Assembly (NCBI RefSeq): GCF_008831285.2
Contig: NC_045143.1
Span: 6,457,503 to 6,521,502 of the forward strand
DNA: 64,000 nucleotides
Direction: 5' to 3'
Origin: Nymphaea colorata
Lineage: Eukaryota; Streptophyta; Magnoliopsida; Nymphaeales; Nymphaeaceae
The notes under the pieces were generated by a model. It had not been told where the DNA came from. It did not search any database and saw only the letters and a list, made by a program, of their open reading frames with translations. Of the stretch, positions 24,807 through 44,775 are shown piece after piece. The position numbers and the translations under genes are program-made. Position 1 is the stretch's first letter, and every line of letters starts with the position of its first letter.

Positions 24807-27800
24807 TCGATACCATCGATTCCCTTCTCCCCACCCTCCTCTTCATCCTCTCTGTTATCGAATTTGGGTATCGTAGTCAATGCAGAAATGCGTTTTCCGG
24901 ACATTGGAATAGGCTGTATAGTCCAGAATTATGCATAACTCTGCGAAATTTTGCTAATCTTTCTCCTGCTGTTAAATGCATGCCTTTGCGACGCCGAGAA
25001 TTGCTTCTTTGCTGTTGAATTTGTTGAATTCGATTATTTTGAGTTGAGTAATTCGCTCGGCGCTCACATACGTTTCGTGCTGTTGGTTGGGTTTAGTAAG
25101 CAGTGTCTAATATCTTAAACCGGTATTCCTTTTTCTTCAGTCTTTTCTGCTCTCATTGTAAATACATTCTTGAAGATTATCAGAATACTTTTGTGCTGCA
25201 TGTATATTCTGTTGATTTCCTAGAGTTTTTGTCAGTTTTACAGGAATTTTGAGGTTTTATCGCAGCAAATTTTTGTTCTTGTGACGGATAGTTGCTGCGA
25301 CGTGTTGGATTATCTATTATTAAATTCTCCATGACGCCTGCTTTCTGTTGTTATGCAACAACAGGTAGTTGTATGAGCTTGTTTCTGTAACTTATAAGGC
25401 TGCAGTTCCTTCATGCTGTAGTTTGTACTTTATTGTATCTCCAAACTTTTATGGTTGGCAAAAAGATGGTGGAGAATTTGATGGACTGGGAGTGGTTGGA
25501 TTTGTATTCTGCTAAAATATTGAAATCAGGTGTAGTATTAGTGGCAAAGATGAAGTTGGTGCTGCTTTATAATTGTGATTAGTGTATCTAGATCACGTTT
25601 TCATGTAGATGATGATCAATAATGGTTATTAGCTTCTGATGCTCTGTTTGCTTCAGCACATTGGTTTCTTTACAACTTCTAAGCTTTAGAGCTTCCATCT
25701 CAGACAATTTTTGATATGGTAATTTGTAACGATGATTAGAGCATAAATTGCATTAGTTTCTCATACATTTTTGGGTAGTGGTTTTAGCCCCTCAAATCCT
25801 GATAACTTCAACCAAGCAGCAGATCTTTTTTTTGTTGCTGTTTTGCTTTTCCTTTTTAGAGTCCCTTTCATTCTTTCGTCCAATTCGCTTGATTTGTGGC
25901 ATATCTTGCTACTTGAGATGGTGAATGCAACTCTTTTTGTGTTTGAGCATTAAGACTTTCTGCTGCCTGTTCTTCATTGAATGAGAGATTTATTGGAAAT
26001 TAGCGCGCAAGTCAACTTCTTTCTAGTGCTTATGATGATACTGACGAAAACAAAATTATAGACCTTGCCGTGACATTAGACCTGCAAATTCAGCTCAATG
26101 CCTTCCTTTACAATGCAAAGAGATTTGGGGTGAGCAGAGTGGAATCCCACCGCCCGAATGGGAGCCAAAACCCTCTTATTCCCCTTCTTTCATTCATAGC
26201 CATAGAAGTTAGGGCTGCGTCCTCTCTCCTAGCTGCATGTCAACTAGTGCATGGCTGCCTCCCTCATTGCAGCAGGAAGGGCAACGCTAACCAGCAACCT
26301 ATGGCCCATTGACCCCACCAGTGTAATGCAAAGTGATTTGATCGTGTCGCAAAGTGTTCCGACATACAAATCTGCGTACTGACACCAGAGGGCTAATATT
26401 TTGATAAGTTTTGGTATCATTGTGATCTTTTAGTAAATTTTGTATAGTTTAAAGTTGAATTTGTCTGTTCTTTGTGCCGTTCGTTAGGTACTGTTCTAGG
26501 CGTTTTGATAACACGCATTTCTCTTGAAACCAGATATTTCTTACAGGAACAATCAAACGTCATTTTTAAAGATTTGTGTTGTTTTTTTGGAATATGGCTT
26601 AAAAGATTGAGACAGATTCATGATAGTTTATGAATTTGCTCCAATTCATATAGAAGATTTATAAAATAGTTACAAACTGTTACATTTATCAAACTCCTTT
26701 AATGCTTGTTTTTGACACACATAGAGACCATAATTTCACGACCTTAATATGAACAATCTTTGATGTTAAAAAGGGCAGCTGCCCTTTGCTTCAACGGCGG
26801 CCGAAGGATAAGCAATTTATACTAGCTGTTTATTTCAGGCCACATATTTCTTAAATCAGTTTAACGTGAAACATTCTGATATGACATTTTTTACTTATCT
26901 TTCAAAAGCTTTCCTTTTGTAAAAGATTCACAAATTTTCTTTCATGAAATTCAGGCCTATGATGCGAGGTTTTTTGGTACTGAACATGGGGTGAAAAGGC
27001 CGTGGTCACCAAAAAGATTTTGTTTAATGGGGAAATATTTAAACACTGAAACTTTTATGTTTGTTTTGAAAAGGGAAGCTTGGAGAAACACGTTTCCCAT
27101 TTGTTTCGTTTTGAATGAGATAGCTTCTTGAATGATTTCTCTTTGTTTTATAATCGTCTCGATCCTTTTCTTTTTCCATTATTTTATTCTTTTTGGTTTC
27201 AATGCGTTTTGTGTTTTTACAGTAACACGTACGGGCATTACTTTATTATAATTATACACTTAAATGGTATCAACCTTTTTCTTGCTTTTCACCATTTTTT
27301 GTTTCTCATTTTCATTTGTAAGTGCTATTCTTTCATTGTTTTTGTAATTGTTCTATAAGAGGCCATTTGGCTACAGTAATACAAGTCTGCTGTCTTAAGA
27401 ATCTGCTCCAGAAATTGGTAAATGTACGCTCTTACTAAGCAGTTGCTAATAAAATTGAGGCCTGTATTCAGAATATAAAAGAACATGAACCTCATATTTA
27501 AAATTATGGACAAATGGTGGACTCGTAAATGAATGAAGACTTTAAAAATTACAGCAAAAAGGCTACTATTACTCGACTTACAAAAGTTTGTAGGGAGAGA
27601 CTCAACTTGTAAGAGAAGTTTTCGAAGAGCCACCTATTGAATGATTGACAAAAAAAATTAATTTCTGATATAAAATAACAAACATACTCTTATTGAAGAC
27701 AAAAATCCTTTTTGTAGACCAAGAAAAGAATGATTCTGGATATTTTGTAAATTTGCTAGTTGAGAATTTCTCAAAACTTGAGCGGATTTGTTATTTGTTA

Positions 27801-28661
27801 AATATATTGGATTTGAATCGGAGACCAAACAGTATGAAAAAATTAAGTATGGCAATTATCCAACTAAAAAATCGGCTTGGGTTCGGACTTAGAGAAATGA
27901 CACTGATCAGTTTCAGGGTTGGATCAAATTTAGTTTTAAACCGAATCAAATTTTAGTTTTAAATAAATATCCTTCTTGCTATTACATTTTTGAAAATTGC
28001 TCGGATTTGGTCTAAAATTTGGATATGGATTCGGATTTGTATATGAATGTAAAAATGAAATTCAAATCAGATAGGGATTGTAAAATCAGATTTTGGGTTT
28101 AGATGTGACTTTTCTTCATTCATATTTAAATCCAAATTTTCATATGAATATAAGAATATCCAAAAAAACAGATATAGATAACAACATAACCTATTTGAAT
28201 TCATCATTGACATTGCGATGTGTAAACTTTATATTTTTCTTTAGAGATTTCCCTGTAGCTTGTTATTCTCGGTGGAACTTAATTTTTATGATCAGCTAAC
28301 AAAGAACGACGCTGGATTTGGAGTTAACTATTTGAAAATAAAACTATGCAAATGGGAATTATTAGAAGAGAATGCGTGAACGATTTTCTTTTTTTGTAAC
28401 TTCGCTGAAGCAAAGTCTATATCAAGATATTGTGCAGACAGTGCGGACAACGAAAACTTCAGTATTTATTCGTCGTATTTTATTTTAGCAACCACCCGCA
28501 GCTACGCGTTCCAAGATGTGCCTCAGTTGCCGCCATTACTTGATCCGCAAAGGGATCCCATCTCCTCTGCTGCAGAATGCTAAACTTGAAAGTGCACTAG
28601 TATCGCCTCTGTAAATCCAAAGCCTAAAATTCCCCATCGCTGCTCTTATTAATCTTCTAAG
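24807..28661. other. Gene-free stretch between convergent SAT and ABCC genes
   Basis: The left part must contain the SAT 3' untranslated region and the right part that of the ABCC gene. Between them I see T-rich, transcript-like DNA up to about 26000 and a moderately GC-rich patch at 26080-26320. No frame resembles a known protein. A family B repeat fragment lies at about 27960-28180 and is listed separately. Confidence 0.5.
27960..28180. repeat. Family B dispersed repeat, internal fragment
   Basis: Runs of ggatttgg, ggatatggattcgg and gtaaaatcagatttt mirror, in reverse orientation, the interior of the element at 46823-47228 (for example ctgattttacaatccaaatc). Neither end is clear, so this is probably a decayed copy. 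Confidence 0.4.
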
Positions 28662-34800
<6,139 letters not shown>

Positions 34801-36159
34801 CTTCTGAGTTTTCCTTCCTCACCTAAGCAGGGCAGCTGCTGAGATGAACTGTTGATGCCTTTCATGGCTTGAGTGAAGCATGCTCATACTTTTGTGGCCA
34901 AAAGGGGTAGAAGCGTGAGAGAATCCTTTGTCATTTGCCGATCTCTGCTTAGTTTTTCGGCCGTCGGGATTGAAATTTTAATTCTAATACGATGACTCAC
35001 CGTCAACGTCACCTTGTCTGAAAAAAAAAATTGTGAAGCAGCGAGGGCTCTGGTCGCTCGAATTACGAGGGCAGTTGTTACAACCTTATTACATTAAAGA
35101 AGGTAGCTCAACTGGTGGATATATGTATAGATACTGCGTCCACGCAGAGTTTTCAGTACCATCCAAAGGAGTACAACTGAGTGAAACAATTACTATAGTA
35201 TTTTTTTCTGTAAACCAGAGGTTATAAACATTGGAGCAGGATTAGTGGATCTAAAAAATGTTGATGCTTCTGGTTTTAGCTATAACACGTGATCCAAATA
35301 TTCTATAGATGCATCTTGAAAGTAACACTTGTATTATTTAGAAAGATCACCCTCCATGAATTACCAATATGTTTCTCTCTCCCTCTCTCTCTTCCCCCTC
35401 CTTTTTAATCTTGCTATTGAAGGTTTGGCTGTTCTTTTTTTCCGAGCAGCTGCATCTCATTTTCTTGTTACTCCGGCTGCTGCCTCATTTACTTGTCACC
35501 TACTACAATGTATGTGCAGACGATACTATGGTCTTTGAGCAGGCAATTATCCAACAAATGGTCCTCAGTTATTTATTTTGAAGGTGTTCTCTATGTTATC
35601 GGGCCCCAACATTTTTACCTCCGTGTCACTTTTAGCATCCATTTCGCTTTGGATGTCTCGTTTAATATAGTTCTTTTGTCTCTGCATTCTTTAAACTATG
35701 TCCAGTGCCATTGATACTTATCAAGATCGACAAAGAACTCCACTCTTTCCTGTTGCCGCCAATGCCGATAATGGAACAAAGAGAGTTCACGAGGATAGAT
35801 CTTCTGTATCCGCAATTTATCAATTAGAAGTCGTACTTATGAGCATTTTCTTCACAAAATCAAACACGTAGTTGTGACCTTCAAATTTCAAAAATTTTAA
35901 TTCATGAGTTCTAAAGTTTTAAATCTCTTTTCATCAAACAAGTCATTTTTATTCTAAAATCAAAGTTTCATACTATCAAACTCATAGGAAAGTTGAAACT
36001 GGAATATTCATTACAATTCAGAGTCGAGGTGGAAATTTGATGCTGGGATATGATTCGAGAATCTAAATTCTAAGACATCAAACGCCCTTCTTTTATTAAT
36101 GCTGCTCACCCACAAATTTGTAATGTTTCACCACTTTGGTATATGTGTCTGGACCATAG
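34801..36159. other. ABCC8-like upstream region and gene-free DNA
   Basis: Immediately right of 34800 lies the leader and promoter of the minus-strand ABCC gene. A tRNA box-A-like string (gtagctcaactggtgg) occurs at about 35084-35099, but no box B follows at the right distance. No gene or transposon is recognisable in the rest. Confidence 0.45.
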
Positions 36160-36365
36160 TCACAGAAAATGCGTTTTTACGAAAAAACATGATAAATTAA
36201 TTGGCTATAGCTTTTTTTATTTGTTGCAAATCTACTTATGTTTTGATGTTTATGTTATTAGTTTCTCATATTTTACTTTTTCTTTAATTTTAGTTTTTAA
36301 AAATTTATCATATTTTTTTCGTTTTTTTTTTAACTCATCGTAGAAAAACCTCGCCATTAAAACTT
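36160..36365 (-). repeat. A-rich dispersed repeat, family A, copy 2 (reverse)
   Basis: Read on the minus strand, it begins ggcgaggtttttctacgatg. It runs through an A-rich body and ends gtagatttgcaacaaataa. This is the same block order as at 196-417 and 49439-49625. No coding capacity or target duplication was seen. Confidence 0.5.
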
Positions 36366-37747
36366 CAAGACATTATTTGTGACAGACAAAAAAAAAACCA
36401 CAAATTTGGAGAAAAAAACCAAAATAAAAACTGGATGAATAAAAAAATAGTAGACAAGGTAGGGATTATAGCGAAAAATTATCGTCATCTAATAAGGAAG
36501 ATCAATCCAAGCTTTTGCTTGCGAGTCAGGCCCACCAAAAGAAGAGAGCATACGAATGACGACAAAACCAGTAACTTGGTCCAACCCGCATCTTTCATTT
36601 TCTGTGGATGGAATTGTTTTTCCGTCGTCTCGCGTTTGGTGGTTCTGTGACAGCGGCCACGGTGAGAGGAAGCTGCCAACCATGGCTGCCACTGTCTCAT
36701 CCCACCTTGGGATCGGCACATCACCTTTCTGGCTGTGAAATTCAAGGAATCTTGCTGGTAGCATATACCAGAAGCATCGCCGGTTGGCCCTAAAAGCTGA
36801 TGGAGGAATGGTCCATGCCTTGGGTTTAGAAGGCGACGCACTTCTTGAACCCAAGGTTTTAAAACCAACAACCCAAAGTGAATCAAGCCATGACTCGTCC
36901 AGTCAGCTCAATCACTCGGCCTGGTTTAACTTTATTTTTTTTGATAAATTATACTTTCATATGTATAAAATAACAGTATAAGACTGATATATTACATATT
37001 GATATAATATGTCTGTGTATACCGACTTAGATGTTTTCAGCCATTTGGATGCTACAGCCTTCGGATGCATTGCATCAAGGTGTGTGTGTGAGGTATCGGA
37101 GCATCTGGATAGCCAAAAAAAATTCAAATTCAATGTATATTACATGTTGTGGTATCATTTACAAGTACATCTTTGTAATATGTACACTTAGTAGATTGGA
37201 TCCAAAGTTGAGTCAGTTAAGTCAGAAATTTTGGTTGGTGGGGGCATTGATTCAATAACCTTAATGTGTTTAGAGACACTTATATATATAAATAATCAAA
37301 CATATGAAATTATTAACATAAAAATAAGTAATGGGGCTGCATCATGTGGCACCGCCATGTGGTTAAACCCACTGCTGTGACTAACGAAAGACGACTCTCC
37401 TCCATGTGTCTATCACCTTTAGGGCTCATGTTTTGAACAGAAGAATAACACATTAGAACATGACAGTGACAACTCCATGATTCAAACCACAAGTTATTTA
37501 TGAAGTGGCCCACGTTGACAAGACAAAAATTAATCACAGCCCTGTGGTAGCTTGTCGACATCAGTCCTTTTTTTTTCCTTGTTTTATGGATAGAAATTTT
37601 CCCACCTTTTTCACCCCTTAATCCTTATCCTCCTCCACCTCGTGCCTCTAATTAATTTGTACACACTTGTTAACCTACCCAAAAATAAATATTATAAGTG
37701 AAATTTCTTGAAGTTGTAATAATTTCACAATTGATGGCAAAAATAAA
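36366..37747. other. Gene-free stretch with a GC-richer patch
   Basis: About 36485-36886 is less AT-rich than its surroundings and stays open in two minus-strand frames (133 and 121 codons) and partly on plus. None of these resembles a family I know, so none is called a gene. The remainder includes repeat-like sequence (gactcgtccagtcagctc, 36895-36912) and short TA runs. Confidence 0.4.
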
Positions 37748-37936
37748 AATTCCTAATGAAATGGATGTAGTCCTGGCTTGCTGAAAACCTATAGTTTTTA
37801 CTTGATCCAAAATGTGTGATGTATAGGCTATTCCCAAATGATCTATTAATATGCTAATAAGTTGTTTCAAGACAGTTTCATCTATCATTTTATTGTGAAA
37901 GACTAGATCGGCCCGTTCTGCCATAAATACCTCCAT
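37748..37936 (-). pseudogene. rpoC2: Plastid rpoC2 5' fragment (nuclear insertion)
   Basis: The minus strand reads the first 63 codons of the plastid RNA polymerase beta'' subunit, beginning [16 protein letters not shown] and ending at TSISLGI. After that point the sequence no longer resembles rpoC2. The start codon is at 37936. Several residues look changed from the usual plastid protein, as expected for DNA drifting in the nucleus. It lies just downstream of the rpoC1 relic, in the normal plastome gene order. The abrupt loss at 37748 marks one edge of the inserted plastid DNA. Confidence 0.9.
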
Positions 37937-37989
37937 ATTCTGATGAGTAGGATTAGACAATGGGTTTGAGTTAGTGATATTAAGACTTC

Positions 37990-39803
<1,814 letters not shown>

Positions 39804-40000
39804 CACCTACTTCGTTTATGAGTATTGTTTGATATGTCATGACCAACAGTTGAAAGAAAAAAAAAAAAAGATATGTGTATTTCATAATTTAATATTAAAT
39901 GACACGTTTTTTACTTTGTTTTTTCTCAATCGTCAGCCTGTCGAATCAAACACTAATGGAAACAACGTCACCTGTCCTTTACCACCATTTCTTGGAAGCC

Positions 40001-40204
40001 AAGGGTGGGCATCGGGGCTCGGGTTTGGCCAGTTTAAAAATAAAAAATAATTTTTAATTATAAAATAATTTTTAATATAAAATATATTTAATAATAATAA
40101 ATATATATTATTAAAACAAAAAAATTAAAAAATATATATATATTTTAAATTTAAACAGACGGAACTGGGTTGGCCCAGGCGGGCCCGGCCCGACGCCCAC
40201 CCTT
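40001..40204. mobile_element. Small MITE-like element (gggtgggcatcggg type), copy 1
   Basis: The left end reads aagggtgggcatcgggg. The right end reads cccgacgcccaccctt, its near-perfect inverse. The interior is almost pure A/T with a GC-rich ggcccaggcgggcccggccc before the right end. A related sequence is at 44094-44325. I could not read a convincing target duplication, so the superfamily is undecided. Confidence 0.6.
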
Positions 40205-40900
40205 ATCTACAGCCGCTCGACACTGCCTGCGCCAGCCGGTCTACCACAGCCTCTCCCGCCCATTGCAAGCCGCAGGCATCAAGTGCCCGATGCCTGCTGT
40301 TTTTTTTAATAACTGATCAGACACTCCATAAGCACCCTTTACTTTACATCAAAAAAGTGGCGTAAGATTCATATATATATATATAAAAGAGTGAGAGGGA
40401 TTAATCCACTAAATTCAGCATAAAAGACACGATAGCATATGGTATATTGTTTACTTATTTAAGACTTCCCTTAGCCTTTATGGTACATAATTATAGAAAA
40501 TAGTTGACGTCGAGTTTTGTGAGTCTGCATGAGATTATTACATCAATGTTATATATATCACATCCATTTAACTAGGGACATGTACATTTCGACATATTAT
40601 GATCTTCTCTTCATTCATAATAATTTCTTGCACTCTTTCCAATGAATGTTACGGCCATGACTTTTACTTTCAAAACGGAATCTATTAAAAATATTTAGAA
40701 ATGAACTTTGAATTTTTTCTTTGAAACTTTCATCCATATATATATATATATACATATTTAAGAAAAAGAAATTAACCAGCCAACATCCATAGTTAGATAA
40801 TTTTTTTTTTCTATTTTGTGGTGATAAAAACTGTTGTAAATAATGCATTTGTAGTAATGGTTACCATTTGCCAAGAATTTTACTGTTGTAAAATCCAATT
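40205..40900. other. Gene-free intergenic stretch
   Basis: AT-rich DNA with short TA runs at 40371-40384 and 40736-40752. No gene, RNA or transposon recognised. Confidence 0.5.
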
Positions 40901-41605
40901 ATGAACGTTAACCGGGTATTCTCCACATCACATGCAGCCGGCGTGCGAGAAAAGCCAGAGCATCTCAACGGCGGAAGAATTTTAACTCCGACATTGAGTA
41001 AGTCGGGAAATTCTTCCATTATTAAATGTGGACGAAAAGTGTCATCTGGGAAGCGAAAGTCTCTTGTTTTTCTTTCAAATTATTCGTCTTTTCATAGAAC
41101 CAATTTTTGTTCGCATCTTAGTACACACGTCTTTCTGTCTAATAAATTGAGGTCAGAACCAAAATGTCTGAGGTTTTCAGCCTGTCATTTGATCGACCGT
41201 CGTCGCGCCATTATCAATTATATCAAGCGAGACAACGGCGTCCTGACCACGGAATTTGGAAACGGACGTATTGGTTTTAGCTTTCTCTTTGTGAGCGAAT
41301 TCAGTATCCATTGGTCTCCAAATCCTTTTGAGATGGAGACGATGCTCATCTATCTCAGAATGTGAAGCACGGTTTGGTGAGATATGGAGGTCGAATGGAC
41401 AGCGAGGTCTAATTCAGGCGAGTCTGAAAAGATTAGGCTTGCTGTGGTTGACACACAGTCCTGGTGGTTTTGTGTCGTCAAATCACGGGATAACGAATTC
41501 TCTTTCGATATGGGCAGGCAATCACAACTCACAAGGCACCAACGATATTCCAAGCGCATCTGCCACCGGAACTCCCTTTCATGCTCATCGACATGTCAAT
41601 TTTGA
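40901..41605 (+). pseudogene. Unrecognised reading frame with two in-frame TGA codons
   Basis: An ATG at 40901 opens 154 codons ending at a TGA (41363-41365). The same frame meets a second TGA five codons on, then runs open for another 73 codons to 41605. The second part is rich in W, R and E (VVDTQSWWFCVVKSRDNEF). The composition is more balanced than the AT-rich flanks, and two nearby stops of the same kind suggest a former coding region of about 235 codons that decayed. A second plus frame (41328-41618) is also open over the right part, so which frame was real is not certain. I recognise no family, domain, signal peptide or membrane segment. A transposon-borne ORF or a captured gene fragment is possible. 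Confidence 0.3.
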
Positions 41606-41627
41606 TACTAGTGTTTAAAAGTTCTTC

Positions 41628-41628
<1 letters not shown>

Positions 41629-41678
<50 letters not shown>
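41629..41678. repeat. (TA)n microsatellite
   Basis: About 50 bases of TA directly after the unrecognised broken frame. A further short (TA)n lies at 41929-41952. Confidence 0.95.
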
Positions 41679-41680
<2 letters not shown>

Positions 41681-41814
41681 TGACTCTGGCCACTAAACCA
41701 TATAATCACGACCGTTTAATTTGACATGATGAATGGTTAAGAGAAAAACAAGAAGACAATGATGATAGACATTTTTGTTATCCAATATTTGTTTTTTCTT
41801 AAGCATCCATATGG

Positions 41815-41898
41815 TTTGGATGGATGATCTTGTTTATATCGTTGGGTGACTTTGGATTTGGATGGATGATCTTGTTTATATCGTTGGGTGACTTTGGA
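41815..41898. repeat. Two-copy tandem repeat, 42-bp period
   Basis: Copies 41815-41856 and 41857-41898 are almost identical (tttggatggatgatcttgtt and onward), which indicates a recent local duplication in non-coding DNA. Confidence 0.93.
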
Positions 41899-42217
41899 TA
41901 GCCAGAGTCATTTTTCACACATACACATATATATATATATATATATATATAACATACTTTGATTTAAGTTGTTTTATGAAAATGTGATTTTTTTTATTAA
42001 CAAAATGTTGATGCCATGAGGCCCATTCATTTTTTTTCTTACTATAAAAACAGTATTAAAGTCCAACAAATAATCGTCTTAATATATGTTTCACATCAAC
42101 CTGTCCTTAAGATCATATCAGTAATGTTAAATTGCAAAAAAAACCATCTTCAACATCAAAATTAAAGAGTCTAGTTTTTATTCTCGCGTTTCTATTAATT
42201 TCTCTCTCTCTTTCTTT

Positions 42218-42255
<38 letters not shown>

Positions 42256-42949
42256 ATTTGGAATCCAGCCCACCACACATATTGCATCAGGGAATGCGTG
42301 TAATACTGGGCATTCATTTTAGGGTAAAGGCCCCTCAAAAAAAAAAAAGTAGGAGAAGAAGAAGGAAGAGAAAAATGTCAAGCTTAATGTGTTTCAAGTT
42401 TTTTTCACGCTCTCATCACAAGCGAAGCTAAACTTGGCATCCTGAATGAGGACGGAGCTGAAGCCAGCTCATGGGATATTTCGATGCGATTAGACCTCTT
42501 GGATTTAACCACCTCTTGGCTTCTCCATCACATCCCATCTCACTTCTTGACTAAATGGACTTGTCTGCGCATGGCGCTTTTGGTTGGATTCTATTAAAAT
42601 ATTTGTTTTGTGTTTGATGACTAGAAATACTGAGATTTCTCTTCAAACTGAAACGAAATCAAAACTTCAGGTTTCAAAACAAAATACTTTGTTTGTTTAA
42701 CAATTCAATTTTTTTTTTTTAAAATGGACATTTTGATTCTAAAATTTCATGATTCTAGATATATCAAACAACCCTTTAAAAGGGTGAGTCCATATCTCCA
42801 AGCCCAATGAGAGCATTTTCTACCTTGAATCTGAGACCTAAGGTAATAGTAGATCATTGAGGATCTCATATCCAAGTATTTGAGGCCATAAAAACACACA
42901 CCCAAAATCTATGGATATTGAATCTTCAATTTTAGATAGTAGTGAATAG
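41899..42949. other. Gene-free stretch with a CT/TA microsatellite
   Basis: Contains a (CT)n/(TTTC)n to (TA)n tract at about 42199-42251, again in CT-then-TA order, and A-rich runs near 42340. No recognisable gene. Confidence 0.5.
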
Positions 42950-43110
42950 GAATGTTAATATATCATATTAGATTCGATATCCAACCGAACTACCTCGAAA
43001 AAATTAGATATGCAAAAAATTTAACATCTTATCAAAAAACGGGATCGATTTGGGTTTAAAAAAGAAATTTGGATCAAACTTGGATCTGTGCTATCAAACA
43101 CAATCAACAG
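42950..43110 (+). repeat. Family B dispersed repeat, fragment
   Basis: It begins aggaatgttaatatatcata and continues with gattcgatatccaacc and ggatcaaacttggatc phrases. This matches, in reverse orientation, the right part of the element at 46823-47228 (tggatatccaattcaaattgg there). Ends are not defined here. Confidence 0.45.
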
Positions 43111-43349
43111 GAAGAACATCATAAAAGGTTTGCATTGTTCTAGACCATTAAATTTTCCTCTGCTTTTCTTTCTTTGTGGCTAGGAGGTGTGAAAGTACCT
43201 GTCGGGTGTGGTTTCTGGATTTTTCTTTTTCTTGCTCTGAGAGTTTGGCTTTACTTGTATCTCGTTTTGTTTTCACGTTAGTCGGACGTGAAATATTATC
43301 TTCTCATACGCTCTCTCGATCGGAACTGGGAAACGAATTGACTGCTGGA

Positions 43350-44090
43350 GCTGCTTCAGTTGTCACCTGGTGATGCTTATCTAATTAACCTATCGTGGAC
43401 CTGCTCTGCCTCTCACTGTCATAGACGTAAAACTAGAACCAAATGAAGATGAAATTAAAGTGATAAAACTTTGTTTTTGTATTTGGATCACATAACCAAG
43501 AATCAAGTTGAGAATGATCGAGCTCAGCTCGAGCTTACAAGGGTCCAGTACCTACCAATCTCTCTCTCTTTCTCTTCTCTTCGCCGGAGTCTGTCGCTCG
43601 TCTTGTGCAGAGAGATGTTCATTTTGTGATTTGGCTGCGGCGGCGTCCTCCTTTTGTGGCTGGGTGATAGTATCGTTAGTCCTTCCACTCTCTTCTCACT
43701 CTTCTTATTTCGTTTTCTGTTAGTTGTATTGTATATCTCCTCTTTTGCTTCTATTTTGCGGTTTGTTACTGTAATTAGGAGACGTCTTGTTCCCAATTTT
43801 TGTATTTAAGAAACTTCTTATCCCCAAATTTTGATATGCATTTTCATTTTATCGGTTTTCTCTCTCTCTCTCTACACATATGTGTGTGTAGAATTGATGA
43901 TTACATCACTTATATAGGTACAGACCCGCAAAGAATCATTTTGATCATTGATCTTCTCAAAGTACAAGCCAAAGACAAAAATGAGACAGAATATTTTAGA
44001 CATTAGCACTAATTAATAATTTTTTATCCATGATTTTCTCTCAACGTTTCATTTTGGACAGACTAACAGCTAAAATGATTCACCACATAA
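43350..44090 (+). repeat. Duplicated block, copy 1 (pair with 47915-48470)
   Basis: Shared landmarks in the same order with the second copy are cagttgtcacctg, tgcttatctaattaa, gaagatgaaattaaagtg, aaaactttgtttttgtat, tttggatcacat, ctacc followed by a ct-repeat, caaagaatcat, and cagctaa(a/g)atgatt. This copy contains an extra 300 bases or so (about 43575-43870) that is absent from the other. No transposase or other coding capacity is visible. The pair probably represents an unclassified dispersed repeat or an old segmental duplication. Confidence 0.6.
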
Positions 44091-44093
44091 GGA

Positions 44094-44325
44094 TAGAGGT
44101 GGGCATCGAGCCGGGCACCCTATTAGTACCCGGTACCCGGCCCAAAGAAATCGGCTCGAGTCGAGGCTCGATTCGGCCCCATAAGTTTTTAATATTATTT
44201 TTATTTTGTTAATAATATATATTTTATTATTCAACAAATTTCATTTTATATTTAAAAAATATTTTTTTATTTAAACCGAGCAGGCCAGGCCCTTGGTCGG
44301 GTTTTGGGCATCGAGCCAGCCCGCT
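44094..44325. mobile_element. Small MITE-like element (gggtgggcatcggg type), copy 2, degraded
   Basis: The left end reads tagaggtgggcatcgagccgg. An AT-only interior and a GC-rich segment (gagcaggccaggcccttgg) follow, matching the plan of 40001-40204. On the right the phrase gggcatcgagcc recurs in direct orientation, so the proper inverted end seems lost. Confidence 0.45.
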
Positions 44326-44369
44326 GTTATATATATATAATGAGAGAGAGAGAGATTGGTAAAAATCAA

Positions 44370-44775
44370 ACACTGGCTGATGAGAAGTACTTCAGAAGAA
44401 CAGTATGTCCAATGTTGCCAATTTGTCATGCATCATACAATTTTCTCATATCACCCAAAAGTATACATCTGCCATCCTCCAATATAGCTTTGTACATATG
44501 AATTAAGCTCTGCAGTTCCTTCCTCCATTTAAATGCCATGGCAGTTTGCTGACCAAACTACATTGAATCTGTTTGTGATCCACTTCCAGACCTTCAACAC
44601 TCCTTTACACTTTATAAACAAATGATGAATCGTTTATCCCTCCTCTTCACAAACCACACACTTATTAGGCAGATTCACTCCAGAGGATTTCAACCTGTCC
44701 TGCGTAAGTAACTTTCCTTCGACTGCCAGAAAGCAGCTCCACTTTGCCCTTGATATTCCTAACTCAGTTCCAGGA
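44370..44775 (-). mobile_element. LINE retrotransposon remnant (3' end of reverse-transcriptase ORF)
   Basis: The minus strand reads a zf-RVT-like segment typical of the C-terminus of plant LINE reverse transcriptase ORFs: AKWSCFLAVEGKLLTQDRLK, then NKCVVCEEEG, an in-frame stop, then HHLFIKCKGVLKVWKW. The zinc-binding pattern C-x2-C ... H-x4-C is kept around the stop. Further downstream the frame has more stops. No polymerase core or endonuclease is present. The piece looks like a 5'-truncated, decayed insertion whose truncated end abuts the LRR relic at about 44775. Confidence 0.75.

Noticed and set aside
24005-25018. Arginine/proline-rich 337-codon ORF on plus and a 230-codon ORF on minus over the SAT gene
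   Set aside because: Both are shadow frames opened by high GC in the SAT exon; the SAT frame has full family conservation.
35084-35160. tRNA gene suggested by gtagctcaactggtgg
   Set aside because: Only a box A is present; no box B or cloverleaf arms follow.
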